A DNA stretch of 64,000 nucleotides from Cupriavidus basilensis (GCF_000832305.1 NZ_CP010536.1:1302001-1366000), one strand, 5' to 3'. Counted from the stretch's first letter, positions 28,980 to 39,744 are shown. Made by a program: numbers and translations. The notes: generated by a model not told the origin, from the letters alone.

Positions 28980-29178
28980 ATTGTTTTCCTCGCAAAACGC
29001 AGCCGGTCAGCGGTACTGATGGCTAGCGATTCGATGGACCTAGTTTGGCCCAATTCACGGCCATTTTCCGTTTGATTTTGTAAGTTTCTGTAGGCTGAAA
29101 TTCTCAGCTGAATCATAGGCTTGGCGGTAAAAGGCATGGCCTTCGCGGGCTGTGTTTGTAACAAGCTCGCAGTCACAA

Positions 29179-29215
29179 GCAAAAAGCCCCGCCAAAAACC
29201 GGCGGGGCTTTTTGC
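29179..29215. terminator. Intrinsic terminator of lysS
   Basis: A perfect 15-base stem GCAAAAAGCCCCGCC / GGCGGGGCTTTTTGC with a 7-base loop lies 35 bases past the lysS stop. A- and T-tracts on both sides make it bidirectional. Confidence 0.85.
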
Positions 29216-29250
29216 TGTGCGAGGCGGCCCGGCGAGGCCGCCGTGCCGCG

Positions 29251-30789
29251 TCAGTCCTCGCGGCGCAGATGCGGGAACAAGATGACGTCGCGGATGTTCG
29301 GGCTGTCGGTCAGCAACATCACCAGGCGGTCGATGCCGATGCCGCAGCCGCCCGTCGGGGGCATGCCGTATTCCAGCGCACGGATGTAGTCGGCGTCGAA
29401 GTACATCGCTTCTTCGTCGCCCGCATCCTTCTGGTCGACCTGCTTGCGGAAGCGCTCGGCCTGGTCTTCGGCGTCGTTCAGCTCGGAGAAGCCGTTGGCG
29501 ATTTCGCGGCCGGTGATGAACAGCTCGAAGCGCTCGGTGATGCCCGGCTGGGTATCCGAGGCGCGCGCCAGCGGCGAGACTTCCACCGGGTAGTCGATGA
29601 TGAACGTCGGCTCCCACAGCTGGCTTTCGGCGGTTTCCTCGAACAGTACCAGTTGCAGCGTGCCCAGGCCCGCGTTGAGGAATTGCGGCGCGCCGGTGTT
29701 GATGCCGAACTTCTTCAGCTCGGCGCGCAGGAACTCCGTGTCGGCCAGTTGCGCATCGGTATATTGCGGCGCGAACTTCTGGATGGCCTGCGTGATGGTC
29801 AGGCGATGGAACGGCTTGGACAGGTCCAGCTCGCGGTCCTGGTAGGTCAGCACGGCGCTGCCGCGCGCGTCGATCGCGGCCTGGCGGATCAGGTCCTCGG
29901 TGAAGTCCATCAGCCAGCGGTAGTCCGTGTAGGCCGCGTAGAACTCCATCATGGTGAACTCGGGATTGTGGCGCGGGCTCACCCCCTCGTTGCGGAAGTT
30001 GCGGTTGATCTCGAACACGCGCTCGAAACCGCCCACCACCAGGCGCTTCAGGTACAGCTCGGGCGCGATGCGCAGGAACATCTGCATGTCCAGCGCGTTG
30101 TGGTGGGTGATGAACGGCTTGGCCGTGGCGCCGCCCGGGATCGGGTGCAGCATCGGCGTTTCGACTTCCATGAAGTCGTTGCTGGCCATGTGCCGGCGCA
30201 GCGAGCTGATGGCGTTGGTGCGGGCGCGGAAGGTGGCGCGCGTTTCCGGCGACACGATCAGGTCCACATAGCGCTGGCGGTATTTCTGTTCCTGGTCGGC
30301 CAGGCCGTAGTAGTCGCCGGGCAGGGGGCGCAGGCTCTTGGACAGCAGGCGCAGCTCGGTCACCGCCACCGACAGCTCGCCGGTCTTGGTCTTCATCAGC
30401 GTGCCGCGGGCGGCCACGATATCGCCCAGGTCCCACTTCTTGAAGGCGGCGTACACGTCTTCACCAATCGCATCGCGGCTGATGTAGAACTGGATGCGGC
30501 CCGAGCCGTCCTGCACGGTGGCAAAGCTGGCTTTGCCCATCACGCGCTTGAGCATCATGCGCCCGGCGATGGCGACTTCCACCGGGGTGGCTTCGAGCAC
30601 GGCCTGCTCGGTCTCGCTGTACTGCGTGTGCAGCGCGGCGGCCTGGTGGGTCGGGCGGAAGTCATTGGGGAAGGCCGGGCCTTGCTGACGCAGGGCCTGG
30701 AGCTTCTCGCGCCGTTCCGCGATGATCTTGTTTTCGTCGGCTGCGGCCGGGACGTTGGTCTCGGCGGGAGCGCGGTTGGATTCGGTCAT
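29251..30789 (-). CDS. lysS: Lysyl-tRNA synthetase (class II)
   Basis: This 512-residue enzyme charges tRNA-Lys. The N-terminal OB-fold anticodon-binding domain covers about residues 60-170. The class II catalytic core has motif 2 [20 protein letters not shown] and motif 3 [13 protein letters not shown] near the C-terminus. Start ATG 30789 ([11 protein letters not shown]) gives the family length. It is downstream of prfB on the same strand, separated by an SDR gene; prfB-lysS is a widespread pair. Confidence 0.97.
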   Translation of the reverse strand: MTESNRAPAETNVPAAADENKIIAERREKLQALRQQGPAFPNDFRPTHQAAALHTQYSETEQAVLEATPVEVAIAGRMMLKRVMGKASFATVQDGSGRIQFYISRDAIGEDVYAAFKKWDLGDIVAARGTLMKTKTGELSVAVTELRLLSKSLRPLPGDYYGLADQEQKYRQRYVDLIVSPETRATFRARTNAISSLRRHMASNDFMEVETPMLHPIPGGATAKPFITHHNALDMQMFLRIAPELYLKRLVVGGFERVFEINRNFRNEGVSPRHNPEFTMMEFYAAYTDYRWLMDFTEDLIRQAAIDARGSAVLTYQDRELDLSKPFHRLTITQAIQKFAPQYTDAQLADTEFLRAELKKFGINTGAPQFLNAGLGTLQLVLFEETAESQLWEPTFIIDYPVEVSPLARASDTQPGITERFELFITGREIANGFSELNDAEDQAERFRKQVDQKDAGDEEAMYFDADYIRALEYGMPPTGGCGIGIDRLVMLLTDSPNIRDVILFPHLRRED

Positions 30790-30829
30790 GATGTCTTGGT
30801 GAGTCGCTCGGGCCAGGCCCGCGCGAAGT

Positions 30830-31600
30830 TCATGTATTGCGGATGTCGTCCAGCTCGGTGCTGCCGAAATCAGGCCGCTCCAGGTACGCAGCGATACGCT
30901 GTGCGGTGTCGTCGGCCGAGGCCAGCTGATCGTTGTCTTTGAGGTCGCGGAAGCGCTGCACCTGCGCAAAGTCGGCGTTGCGGATGGTGGCCTGCATGCC
31001 GGTATCGACCACGCCCGGCGCCAGCGCCACCGCGCGCACGGCGCGTTCCGCCGGCGCCTGCGCGTACTCGGCGTTGATGGAGCGCACGAACATGTCCAGG
31101 CCCGCTTTGCTGGCGCAATATGCGCTCCAGCCTTCGACCGGGCGGCGTGCCGCGCCGGAGGAGATCGCCAGGATCTTGCGTGGGCAGCCAAAGCGCTCGG
31201 TGTGCGAGAGGAAGGCCGCGCTCATGGTCATCGGCGTGGCCAGGTTGGTCAGCAGATGCTGCACCAGCGCCGGCTCGCGCAGGTTGGCGATGGGGCCGAT
31301 CGGATCGATCACGCCCGCGTTCAGGATCAGCGTGACGCTGGCAAGCGTTTCCTCGACGACATCGAGGACGCTGCCGAGCCAGGTTGCCGACGGGCCGGCT
31401 TGGGAGAGGTCTTGCAAGTGCCAGGCCACCTTGACGCCGCTGGCGGAGGCCGCCCGTTCCAGCTCGGGATTGCGGCTGCGGGACACGCATACCAGGCGGT
31501 TGCCCGGTTTGAGCAATGCCTGCGTCAGCGAGGCACCGAGCCCGCGCGAGGTACCCGTGATGATGATCAGATGCGTTGCTGCGGTCGATGCTGCGGTCAT
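30830..31600 (-). CDS. Short-chain dehydrogenase/reductase (SDR)
   Basis: This is a 256-residue oxidoreductase. The nucleotide-binding glycine motif is TGTSRGLG near residue 17. Catalytic Ser is in [10 protein letters not shown], and Tyr and Lys are in [17 protein letters not shown] corresponds to the NAG motif. It resembles sepiapterin reductase-like (benzil reductase) SDRs. The substrate is unknown. It lies 40 bases upstream of lysS and downstream of prfB on the same strand. ATG 31600 is preferred to the TTG two codons earlier. Confidence 0.88.
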   Translation of the reverse strand: MTAASTAATHLIIITGTSRGLGASLTQALLKPGNRLVCVSRSRNPELERAASASGVKVAWHLQDLSQAGPSATWLGSVLDVVEETLASVTLILNAGVIDPIGPIANLREPALVQHLLTNLATPMTMSAAFLSHTERFGCPRKILAISSGAARRPVEGWSAYCASKAGLDMFVRSINAEYAQAPAERAVRAVALAPGVVDTGMQATIRNADFAQVQRFRDLKDNDQLASADDTAQRIAAYLERPDFGSTELDDIRNT

Positions 31601-31698
31601 GGTCAAGATTGTCCCGGCAGGTGAGAGGCCGCACCTGCCGCCGCCGCACGCCGATCCTTGCCGGGGGCGCGTGGCGGCGGCGCGGCGCCGCTGCGTGG

Positions 31699-32803
31699 TT
31701 ACAGCCCTTGCTTCAGGCTGGCTACGATGAAGGGATCCAGGTCGCCGTCCAGCACCTTCTGCGTGTTGGACATTTCCACGTTGGTGCGCAGATCCTTGAT
31801 GCGGCTCTGGTCCAGCACGTACGAGCGGATCTGGTGGCCCCAGCCCACATCGGTCTTGGACGACTCCAGCTTGTCGGCTTCGGCCTGGCGCTTGCGCATT
31901 TCGTGCTCATACAGCCGCGACTTCAGCATCGACATGGCTTCGGCGCGGTTGCGGTGCTGCGAGCGGTCGTTCTGGCACTGCACCACAATGCCGGTCGGGA
32001 TGTGCGTGATCCGCACGGCCGAATCGGTCTTGTTGATGTGCTGGCCGCCCGCGCCGGAGGCACGGTAGGTATCCACGCGCAGGTCCGCCGGATTGACGTC
32101 GACCTCGAACGATTCGTCGACCTCGGGGTAGACGAAGACCGACGAGAACGACGTGTGGCGGCCGCCCGACGAATCGAACGGCGACTTGCGCACCAGGCGG
32201 TGCACGCCGGTTTCCGTGCGCAGGTAGCCGAACGCGTACTCGCCCTCGACCTTGATCGTGGCGCTCTTGATGCCCGCCACGTCGCCTTCCGACTCTTCCA
32301 GCACTTCGGCCTTGAAGCCCTTGCGCTCGCAATACTTCAGGTACTGGCGCAGCAGCATCGACGCCCAGTCGCAGGCTTCGGTGCCACCGGCGCCGGCCTG
32401 GATGTCGATAAAGGCGTTGGCCTGGTCCATTTCGCCGGAGAACATGCGGCGGAATTCCATGTCGGCGACGATGGCTTCGAAGCCGGAAACGTCGGTCTCG
32501 ATGGCTTCCAGCGTGTCGTCGTCGCCTTCTTCGCGGGCGAGTTCGAACAGCTCGTCGGCACCGCTAAGGTCGTCCGTGAGCTTGCTGAGCACGCCGACCA
32601 CGCCCTCCAGCATTTTCTTTTCCTTGCCGAGATCCTGGGCCCGCTTGGGGTTGTTCCAGACCTCGGGGTCCTCGAGTTCGCCGTTGACTTCGTCGAGTCG
32701 TCCTACTTTGACATCGTAGTCAAAGATACCCCCGTAGATCTTCCGTTCGCGAACGGAGATCAGAGATGGCACCGGAGATGGCGTTGAGGCGTTCTGCTTC
32801 CAT
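31699..32803 (-). CDS. prfB: Peptide chain release factor 2 (programmed +1 frameshift)
   Basis: RF2 terminates translation at UGA and UAA. The first 27 codons ([10 protein letters not shown]...LRGYL) end at an in-frame TGA (32720-32722). A +1 shift continues with [12 protein letters not shown] for 340 more residues, 367 in all. The stop-codon-recognition SPF tripeptide is in [10 protein letters not shown], and the peptidyl-hydrolysis GGQ in [12 protein letters not shown]. The frameshift is the usual autoregulation: low RF2 favours slipping past UGA. Confidence 0.97.
32719..32734 (-). promoter_or_regulatory. prfB recoding site
   Basis: On the minus strand the sequence is CGGGGGTATCTTTGAC: a Shine-Dalgarno-like G-run, then the slippery CTT-T and the UGA-C stop context. 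This is the canonical RF2 frameshift signal, with CGGGGG in place of the commoner AGGGGG. Confidence 0.92.
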
Positions 32804-33014
32804 GATGTTCCTGCGCTTTCAAAACCTTGAATTATAGCGGATCGGGGGCTTTTGCCCCGGCTCTGATCGCGTCTGTTGCGCGATTTCGAACGGTTTGCCC
32901 CCTGGAGGGTCTACAGTTGCGGGTGCGTCATGGCAGACTCGAACGCGCCGTCGGCCCAAGGCCGGCCACCCGGCAGGCTTCAAGTCAAGGACAGGGAGGG
33001 ACGATAAGTACGTG

Positions 33015-33737
33015 ATGAAGCAAAGCAACCACGACAAGACGAACGCGCGGCGCCGAGCGCTTGGCCTGCTGGCCGCCGCCGCGGCGGCGTGCCTGGCCGC
33101 GGGCTGCGGCACCCTGGCCAGCGAGCCCGCGCCTGATGGTTACTACCGGGTGCAGAGCGGCGACACCCTGTACACCGTGGCCCGGCGGCACAAGCGCGCC
33201 GTGCGCGACCTGGTGCGCTGGAACCAGCTGCCCAGCGCGGACCGGATCGAAGTCGGGCAACTGCTTCGGGTCCGCCCGCCAGTCGGCGCCAGCGCCGGCA
33301 CGGCGGCTGGCAACGGCCCGGTGGCGGTCGGGGACACCCCGCGGGTGGATAACAGCGCACCGTCGCGTGCGCCCGCCACCAGCATCCGCCTGCAATGGCC
33401 GGCCGACGGCCGCGTGACCGCTGGCTATGGGCCGCCTGCCAGCAAGGGCCTGCGTATCAACACGGCGCCCGGCAGCGTGGTGCGCGCGGCCGCCGCCGGC
33501 AAGGCCATCCACGTCGGCGACCTGCGCGGCTACGGCATGCTTGTGATCATCAAGCACGACGACAACTGGCTGACGGTGTATGGCAACCTGGACAAGCCCT
33601 CGGTCAGCGAGGGCGCGCAGGTATCCAGCGGGCAGGAGGTCGGGCGCATGGGCACGGCCGACAGCGAGCTGCATTTCGAGGTGCGCAACAACGGCAAGCC
33701 GGTGGATCCGGCAGGGCTGCTGCCGTCGCGCGGTTAA
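33015..33737 (+). CDS. NlpD-like LysM/LytM lipoprotein
   Basis: This is a 240-residue protein. A basic N-terminus and hydrophobic stretch end in LAAGC (Cys31), a plausible lipobox. A LysM domain (YYRVQSGDTLYTVARRH, residues about 43-88) binds peptidoglycan. The C-terminal LytM/M23 domain lacks the zinc ligands: the usual H-x3-D site reads GLRINTAPG, and only a single His remains in LHFEVR. It is therefore probably an activator of amidases, like NlpD or EnvC, not a peptidase. A GGGAGGG ribosome-binding site lies about 14 bases upstream. Confidence 0.87.
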   Translation: MKQSNHDKTNARRRALGLLAAAAAACLAAGCGTLASEPAPDGYYRVQSGDTLYTVARRHKRAVRDLVRWNQLPSADRIEVGQLLRVRPPVGASAGTAAGNGPVAVGDTPRVDNSAPSRAPATSIRLQWPADGRVTAGYGPPASKGLRINTAPGSVVRAAAAGKAIHVGDLRGYGMLVIIKHDDNWLTVYGNLDKPSVSEGAQVSSGQEVGRMGTADSELHFEVRNNGKPVDPAGLLPSRG

Positions 33738-33758
33738 GCCGCCCGCCAGCCAGGCGCG

Positions 33759-35456
33759 CTACTGCGCGTGCTCGATCACCATCTGCACCCGTGTGATGCC
33801 GTTGAAGGTGTTGTTGTCGAGCCGGTAGGCCACCAGCGCGCTGGCGCCCAGCGAATCCGCATGGTTGAACCAGATCGCGTCAAAGCGCTGGCTGCCGCGC
33901 CCTAGCTGCAGCTTCAGGTGCTTGCCCTTGAGCACGCTCTGGCGCAGCACGTCGAACTCGCCGCAGAAGGTGGGCGCCGGGAAGCCCTGGCCCCAGACCT
34001 GCTGCTCCAGCAGCGAGACGAATTCCGGGCTGAAGCAGGCATCCTCGATGTCGCCATCGGTCTCGATCACCCGGGCCAGCTGCTCGTCGCTCAGCCATTC
34101 GCGCCCCACTGCCTCGAACGCTTCCATGAACTGCCCGAAGCTGTCGGCGCCGAGGGTCAGGCCGGCCGCCATGGCGTGGCCGCCAAACTTCTTCAGCAGG
34201 CCGGGATGGCGCTTGGACACCAGGTCCAGCGCATCGCGCAGGTGAAAGCCCGGGATGGAGCGGCCCGATCCCTTGATCGTGTCTTCGTCGCCCGGGGCGA
34301 AGGTGATGGTGGGGCGGTGGTATTTTTCCTTGAGCCGCGAGGCCACGATGCCGATCACGCCCTGGTGCCAGGTGTCGTTGAACACGCTGACGGTAAAGCG
34401 TGCGGCCGGATCCAGCGCGCCCAGCGGGCCTTCGAGGATCTGCAAGGCTTCCTGCTGCATGCCAGCTTCGATATCGCGCCGCTCACGGTTCATGCCATCG
34501 AGTTCCTGGGCGATCTCCCAGGCGCGGTTGGCGTCGTCGGTCAGCAGGCATTCAATGCCTAGCGACATGTCGGCCAGCCGCCCTGCGGCGTTCAGGCGCG
34601 GGCCCACGCCAAAGCCCAGGTCGAACGTGTTGGCGCGCGTGGCCTCGCGCCCGGCGGCACGGAAGAGGGCGGCCACGCCGGCGTGCATGCGCCCGGCGCG
34701 CATGCGCTTCAGGCCCTGCGCCACCAGGATGCGGTTGTTGCTGTCGAGCTTGACCACGTCGGCGACCGTGCCTAGCGCAACCAGGTCCAGCAGGGTGTCC
34801 AGGCGCGGCTGGGTCTGCGCGTCGAACACGCCGCGGCGGCGCAGTTCGGCGCGCAAGGCCAGCAGCACGTAGAACATCACGCCCACGCCCGCCAGGTTCT
34901 TGCTGGGGAATTCGCAGCCGGGCTGGTTGGGGTTGACGATCACTGCTGCGTCGGGCAACTGGTCGCCGGGCAAGTGGTGGTCGGTCACCACCACGTCGAT
35001 GCCGAGCGCATTGGCCGCCGCCACGCCGTCGACGCTGGCAATGCCATTGTCCACCGTCACGATCACGTCCGGCTGCTGCCTGGCGGCCAGGGCCACGATC
35101 TCCGGGGTCAGGCCGTAGCCGTACTCGAAGCGGTTGGGCACGATGTAGTCGATGCGCGCCCCCAGCATGCGCAAACCGCGCACGCCCACCGCGCAGGCGG
35201 TGGCGCCGTCGCAGTCGTAGTCCGCCACGATCAGCAGGCGCCGGCCCGCGGCGATGGCGTCGGCCAGGTAGGTGGCCGCGTGGTCGATGCCTTTCATGGC
35301 AGCCGGCGGCGCCAGGCCGGGCAGTTCGGTGGCGAGCTCGGCCGGCTCGCGCACGCCGCGTGCCGAGAGGATGCGCGCCAGCGTGGGATGCAGGCCGAAC
35401 CCGGCCAGCTTGCCAGCGTGCTCGGTGGAAAAAGAGCGAACAGCGATTTTTGTCAT
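33759..35456 (-). CDS. recJ: Single-stranded-DNA exonuclease RecJ
   Basis: This 565-residue 5'-3' exonuclease acts in RecF-type recombination and mismatch repair. DHH-family metal motifs are visible: VADYDCDGATA (motif I), VTVDNG (II) and VVTDHHLPG (III). The DHHA1 domain carries GSGRSIPGFHLRDAL and KKFGGHAMAAGLTL. It is convergent with the NlpD-like gene, 21 bases away, and 27 bases downstream of the rpfE-type gene. Confidence 0.96.
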   Translation of the reverse strand: MTKIAVRSFSTEHAGKLAGFGLHPTLARILSARGVREPAELATELPGLAPPAAMKGIDHAATYLADAIAAGRRLLIVADYDCDGATACAVGVRGLRMLGARIDYIVPNRFEYGYGLTPEIVALAARQQPDVIVTVDNGIASVDGVAAANALGIDVVVTDHHLPGDQLPDAAVIVNPNQPGCEFPSKNLAGVGVMFYVLLALRAELRRRGVFDAQTQPRLDTLLDLVALGTVADVVKLDSNNRILVAQGLKRMRAGRMHAGVAALFRAAGREATRANTFDLGFGVGPRLNAAGRLADMSLGIECLLTDDANRAWEIAQELDGMNRERRDIEAGMQQEALQILEGPLGALDPAARFTVSVFNDTWHQGVIGIVASRLKEKYHRPTITFAPGDEDTIKGSGRSIPGFHLRDALDLVSKRHPGLLKKFGGHAMAAGLTLGADSFGQFMEAFEAVGREWLSDEQLARVIETDGDIEDACFSPEFVSLLEQQVWGQGFPAPTFCGEFDVLRQSVLKGKHLKLQLGRGSQRFDAIWFNHADSLGASALVAYRLDNNTFNGITRVQMVIEHAQ

Positions 35457-35483
35457 TGCGGGGTCTTGCGGAAAACCAGGGGA

Positions 35484-36608
35484 TCAGGCGGCATAGGCGA
35501 GGTCGGACAGCAGCGCGCGCCAGTCGCCGCGCTGGCCCAGGCCGCGCCAGAACTTGCGCAGGTCGGCGCGGCGCACGGTGAACTCGGCGTAGTGGTTGTC
35601 GCCGGACAGCATGAGCGTGACCGCTTGCAACTGCCCGGCTTCGAGGGCGGCCAGGGCGGGCGCGAACCATTCGGCGTCGAGCGTGTGCATGCGCTCGATC
35701 CACAGGCCCCAGTCCTGCGCGATATGGGATTCGATGGCGTCGTCCAGCAGCACCATGGCGCTGCCCTGCAGCGCCTGGAGCGCCTTGAACCGCGGCGGCT
35801 GGGGCTGGCATGCCGCGCCGCCGGCCAGCGCCACGCCGCGCAGGAAGGCGTCGCCGGTCAGTACCGTGTCCGCCAGGCGCGGCACCGGCTGCAGGGTACC
35901 GCCGCCGTGGAGCCAGACCGAATTGACGGAGAACGCTCCCGCGGCTTCCCTGGCCTGGTTCACCGGATGGTCGTACCAGGTCATCTGGATTTCGTTCTGG
36001 ATCCGGCGCCAGTCGCGGGCGCGCTCGCCGGCCTGCATCCACACATCGATATTGCGGCCGGTGGCCCGCAGCGGGCTGGCGGCCACAAGTGGCCCGAACA
36101 CGGCTTGCGGGATGTACCAGCGCGCCGGGTGCGGTGTTTCAAGCACAATGCCGGATTCCTGCAGCAGCGCCGCCACCGCGGCGTGCAGGGCGGCGGACTC
36201 CTCGGCCCGGATATGCAGCTGAGCCGGGTCCATCAGCACGAGGTGGTCGCGCGCCGCATGGATATGCACCGGCTGCAGGCAGGCCCAGGCCTGGCCATCG
36301 TCCGCCGTGGCACCGTTGCCGGCGGCGGTCATGTCGGCCAGGCGCATGTACGGGGCGCTGGGCACACGGGCGGTGTCGAGCCCGGCGCGCCCGGCCAGCC
36401 AGCGCTCATGCGGCAGCGCGCGCAGGAAGGGGTCGTCGTGCCGCTCGCGCGGGCCGGGGCTGGCGCGCGTGAGCAACTTTCCCAGCGCCGGCAACTCCAA
36501 CTGCCGCAGCAGGGCTTCGAGCATGGCGTCGTTGCCCCCACCGTCGGCGTCGATCGCGGCGCCGGGCGGGACAGAAAAGGGCACAATCAGGGTCAGGTGC
36601 GTCATCAT
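35484..36608 (-). CDS. RpfE-type regulatory family protein (COG4255)
   Basis: This is a 374-residue protein with no signal peptide, starting MMTHLTLIVPFSVPP. The N-terminal strand-loop resembles alkaline-phosphatase-superfamily/phosphoglycerate-mutase-like openings. It matches the uncharacterised family called RpfE-type regulatory protein, first named in the Xanthomonas rpf cluster. The biochemical role is unknown. Two adjacent ATG codons (36608, 36605) can serve as start. It is divergent from lolC and shares a strand with recJ. Confidence 0.75.
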   Translation of the reverse strand: MMTHLTLIVPFSVPPGAAIDADGGGNDAMLEALLRQLELPALGKLLTRASPGPRERHDDPFLRALPHERWLAGRAGLDTARVPSAPYMRLADMTAAGNGATADDGQAWACLQPVHIHAARDHLVLMDPAQLHIRAEESAALHAAVAALLQESGIVLETPHPARWYIPQAVFGPLVAASPLRATGRNIDVWMQAGERARDWRRIQNEIQMTWYDHPVNQAREAAGAFSVNSVWLHGGGTLQPVPRLADTVLTGDAFLRGVALAGGAACQPQPPRFKALQALQGSAMVLLDDAIESHIAQDWGLWIERMHTLDAEWFAPALAALEAGQLQAVTLMLSGDNHYAEFTVRRADLRKFWRGLGQRGDWRALLSDLAYAA

Positions 36609-36768
36609 GGTGCCGAGATTGTAAACTTGCGGCTGGCTGGCGGAGGAAATATCGTCCCCGGCCCGGTTGCGGCAGTGGCGCGAGCGGCGCCACGGGTGTG
36701 CGGCCAGCAAGTCATCAGTGGCGTCGGCGGTGTGGCGCCGGCGTTTCTCCTTAACAACAGGAACCCTC

Positions 36769-38019
36769 TTGAACTTTCCTTACGAGTGGCAGATCGGTTG
36801 GCGATACACCCGCGCAAGCAAGCGCGCCAGCCGCAACACCTTTATTTCCTTTATCTCGATGATTTCCATGCTCGGCATCGCGCTGGGCGTGGCGGCGCTG
36901 ATCGTGGTGCTGTCGGTGATGAACGGTTTCCAGAAAGAAGTGCGGGACCGCATGCTCTCCGTGCTGTCGCACATCGAGGTGGTTGGCCCCGGGGCGCTGC
37001 CCGACTGGCAGAAGACCGCCGCCGAGGCGATGCGCAACAAAGAAGTGATCGGTGCTGCGCCCTATGTGGCCGCGCAGGCCATGCTGACCCGCGAGGACGC
37101 CGTGCGCGGCGTGCTGTTGCGCGGGGTCGAGCCTTCGGAAGAGCCCAAGGTTTCCGATATCGGCAAGCAGTTCCGGGGCGGCAGCATGGAGCGCCTGGTT
37201 CCGGGCGAGTTCGGCATCGCCCTGGGCAATGAGCTGGCCAACGCGATGGGCGTGCAGGTGGGCGACAAGGTCACGCTGGTGGTGCCGCAGGGCACCATCA
37301 CGCCGGCCGGCGTGCTGCCGAGGCTCAAGCAGTTCACGGTGGTGGGCGTGTTCTCGTCCGGCCATTTCGAGTTCGACAACGCGTTGGCGCTGATCAATAT
37401 CCGCGATGCCGAAGCCATGTTCCGCCTCGCCGGGCCCACCGGCGTGCGCTTGAAACTGACGGACATGCAGCGCGCCCCCCAGGTGGCCGACGAACTGGCC
37501 GGCACGCTCTCGGGCGAGCTTTACCTGCGGGACTGGTCCAAGCAGAACCGCAACTGGTTCGCCGCGGTGCAGACCGAGAAGCGCATGATGTTCATCATCC
37601 TGACGCTGATCATCGCGGTGGCGGCCTTCAACCTGGTGTCCACGCTGGTCATGACCGTGACGGACAAGCAGGCTGACATCGCCATCCTGCGCACCATGGG
37701 CGCCCAGCCCGGCTCGATCACCAAGATCTTTATCGTGCAGGGCGTTGCCATCGGCTTTATCGGCACGCTGGCGGGGGTTGCCGGCGGCGCCTTGATCGCC
37801 TTCAACATCGATGTGATCGTGCCCTTTATCGAACGGCTGTTGCATGTGCAGTTCCTGCCGCGCGACATCTATTTCATCAGCGAACTGCCCTCGGATCCCC
37901 GCGTGAACGACATTGCGACCATCGGTATCGTCTCCTTCGTGCTGTCCATCCTGGCCACGCTCTACCCAAGCTGGCGTGCTGCCCGCGTCAACCCGGCGGA
38001 GGCGCTGCGCTATGAGTGA
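36769..38019 (+). CDS. lolC: Lipoprotein-releasing ABC transporter permease LolC/E
   Basis: This is a 416-residue inner-membrane subunit of the LolCDE system that extracts lipoproteins for transfer to LolA. A first membrane span ([20 protein letters not shown]) is followed by a large periplasmic domain (about 50-270) and three C-terminal spans. The likely start is TTG 36769 ([20 protein letters not shown]), supported by an AGGA site 6 bases upstream; no ATG fits. Only one permease gene is present, so LolC/LolE may be a homodimer (LolF-like). It overlaps lolD by 8 bases. Confidence 0.93.
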   Translation: MNFPYEWQIGWRYTRASKRASRNTFISFISMISMLGIALGVAALIVVLSVMNGFQKEVRDRMLSVLSHIEVVGPGALPDWQKTAAEAMRNKEVIGAAPYVAAQAMLTREDAVRGVLLRGVEPSEEPKVSDIGKQFRGGSMERLVPGEFGIALGNELANAMGVQVGDKVTLVVPQGTITPAGVLPRLKQFTVVGVFSSGHFEFDNALALINIRDAEAMFRLAGPTGVRLKLTDMQRAPQVADELAGTLSGELYLRDWSKQNRNWFAAVQTEKRMMFIILTLIIAVAAFNLVSTLVMTVTDKQADIAILRTMGAQPGSITKIFIVQGVAIGFIGTLAGVAGGALIAFNIDVIVPFIERLLHVQFLPRDIYFISELPSDPRVNDIATIGIVSFVLSILATLYPSWRAARVNPAEALRYE

Positions 38020-38761
38020 AACCCTGATGCACGCCGCACAGGCCGGTAATGCCGCCGACGCCGCCGGCAAGGCCGGCTCGGATATGCCGGTGCTGCTGGC
38101 CGAAGGCCTGACCAAGCGCTTCCGCCAGGGTGGCCTGGACGTGACCGTGCTCAAGGGCGTGGATGTCCGGGTCGATGCGGGCGAGAAAGTCGCGATCGTG
38201 GGCGCTTCCGGTTCCGGCAAGAGCACGCTGCTGCATGTGCTGGGCGGGCTCGACAACCCGGACAGCGGGCGGGTCGCCTTGAAGGGCCGGCCCTTCACCG
38301 CGCTGCGCGAGAGCGAGCGCAATATCGTGCGCAACCGCGAGCTGGGCTTTATCTACCAGTTCCACCACCTGCTGCCCGAGTTCACCGCGCTGGACAACGT
38401 GGCCATGCCGATGCGCATCCGCGGGCTGCGCCAGCCCGAGGCGCGCGCGGCGGCGATGACGGTGCTTGAGCGCGTGGGCCTGGGCGACCGGGCACAGCAC
38501 CGGCCCGGCGAGCTGTCCGGCGGCGAGCGCCAGCGGGTGGCAATCGCCCGCGCGCTGGTGGGCGGCCCGGCCTGCGTGCTGGCCGACGAGCCCACCGGCA
38601 ACCTGGACGACCATACCGCGGGCGGGGTCTACGACCTGATGCTGGAGCTGTCGCGCACGCTGGGCACCAGTTTTGTCATCGTGACCCACGATCTTGACCT
38701 GGCCAGCCGCTGCGATCGCGTGCTGCGGCTGCGCGATGGGCATATCCACCGCGAGCGCTGA
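38012..38761 (+). CDS. lolD: Lipoprotein-releasing ABC transporter ATPase LolD
   Basis: This 249-residue ATPase energises lipoprotein release. Walker A is [12 protein letters not shown], the Q-loop [11 protein letters not shown], the signature [15 protein letters not shown], and Walker [12 protein letters not shown]. The N-terminal 25 residues are an Ala-rich extension. The ATG lies inside lolC, giving an 8-base overlap and probable coupling. Confidence 0.96.
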   Translation: MSETLMHAAQAGNAADAAGKAGSDMPVLLAEGLTKRFRQGGLDVTVLKGVDVRVDAGEKVAIVGASGSGKSTLLHVLGGLDNPDSGRVALKGRPFTALRESERNIVRNRELGFIYQFHHLLPEFTALDNVAMPMRIRGLRQPEARAAAMTVLERVGLGDRAQHRPGELSGGERQRVAIARALVGGPACVLADEPTGNLDDHTAGGVYDLMLELSRTLGTSFVIVTHDLDLASRCDRVLRLRDGHIHRER

Positions 38762-38789
38762 GAGCGCCCAGGCACCAGCGGAACCCGCC

Positions 38790-39671
38790 ATGTGGATCGA
38801 TACGCATTGCCACCTCGATGCCGGCGAATTCGATGCCGACCGTGACACCGTTGCCGCCGCCGCTGCCACGGCGGGGGTGACGGGCATCGTGCTGCCGGCG
38901 GTGGCCGTGTCGAACTTTGCCGCGGTGCGGGCGCTGGCGCATCGCCACGCTAGCTGCGTCTACGCGTTGGGGATCCATCCGCTGTGCACGCCAGGCGCGG
39001 GGCAGGCCGACCTCGACGCTTTGCGCAGCGAGGCGCAAGCCTCGCTGGCCGATCCGCGCTTCGTCGGCATCGGCGAGATCGGGCTCGATTTCTTCGTGCC
39101 CGGCCTCGATGCCACGCACCAGGCCTGGATCTATGCCGAGCAACTCAAGATTGCACGCGAGCTGGACTTGCCGGTGCTGCTGCATGTGCGCAAGTCGCAG
39201 GACCAGGTGGCGGCCCAGTTGCGCCGCATCGGCGTGCGCCAGGGCATTGCCCATGCGTTCAACGGCAGCGCGCAGCAGGCGCGGGGATTTATCGACCAGG
39301 GCCTCAAGCTGGGCTTCGGCGGCAACCTGACCTTCAGCCGCGCCAACCAGATCCGGCGCCTGGCGACGGAACTGCCGCTCGACGCCATCGTGCTGGAAAC
39401 CGACGCGCCCGACATCGCGCCCGCCTGGCTGTCCGACGACCAGTTCGGCGAGCAGCACAAGGCGCGCAACACGCCCGCCGAAGTGGCCGGCGTGGCGCGC
39501 GTGCTGAGCGAGTTGCGCGAGCTGGATGCCGCGCCGCTGGCGCAGGCGATGTGGCGCAACTCCGTGGCCGCCTTGCCGCGGCTGGGCGCGTTCGCGTCAA
39601 CCATGTTCCCCGCGGCATTGCCTGCATCGGCCCCGGCCGAAACAATCGGCAACCAACCCGTTTCATCCTGA
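38790..39671 (+). CDS. tatD: TatD-family metal-dependent hydrolase
   Basis: This is a 293-residue TIM-barrel nuclease. Metal ligands are in DTHCHLDAGEFDAD, GEIGLDFF and LLHVRKS, and the final Asp in VLETDAPDIAPAW. Members act as 3'-5' DNases or D-aminoacyl hydrolases. It resembles the YjjV/YcfH branch. It lies 28 bases after lolD. The last 35 residues are an Ala/Pro-rich tail. Confidence 0.93.
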   Translation: MWIDTHCHLDAGEFDADRDTVAAAAATAGVTGIVLPAVAVSNFAAVRALAHRHASCVYALGIHPLCTPGAGQADLDALRSEAQASLADPRFVGIGEIGLDFFVPGLDATHQAWIYAEQLKIARELDLPVLLHVRKSQDQVAAQLRRIGVRQGIAHAFNGSAQQARGFIDQGLKLGFGGNLTFSRANQIRRLATELPLDAIVLETDAPDIAPAWLSDDQFGEQHKARNTPAEVAGVARVLSELRELDAAPLAQAMWRNSVAALPRLGAFASTMFPAALPASAPAETIGNQPVSS

Positions 39672-39744
39672 CAAGTCTGGCGGCCGGGAGCGGCCGTATA
39701 AGCAGACGCATCCGATATCCCATCGACCCATTTAGGGAGTCCGC

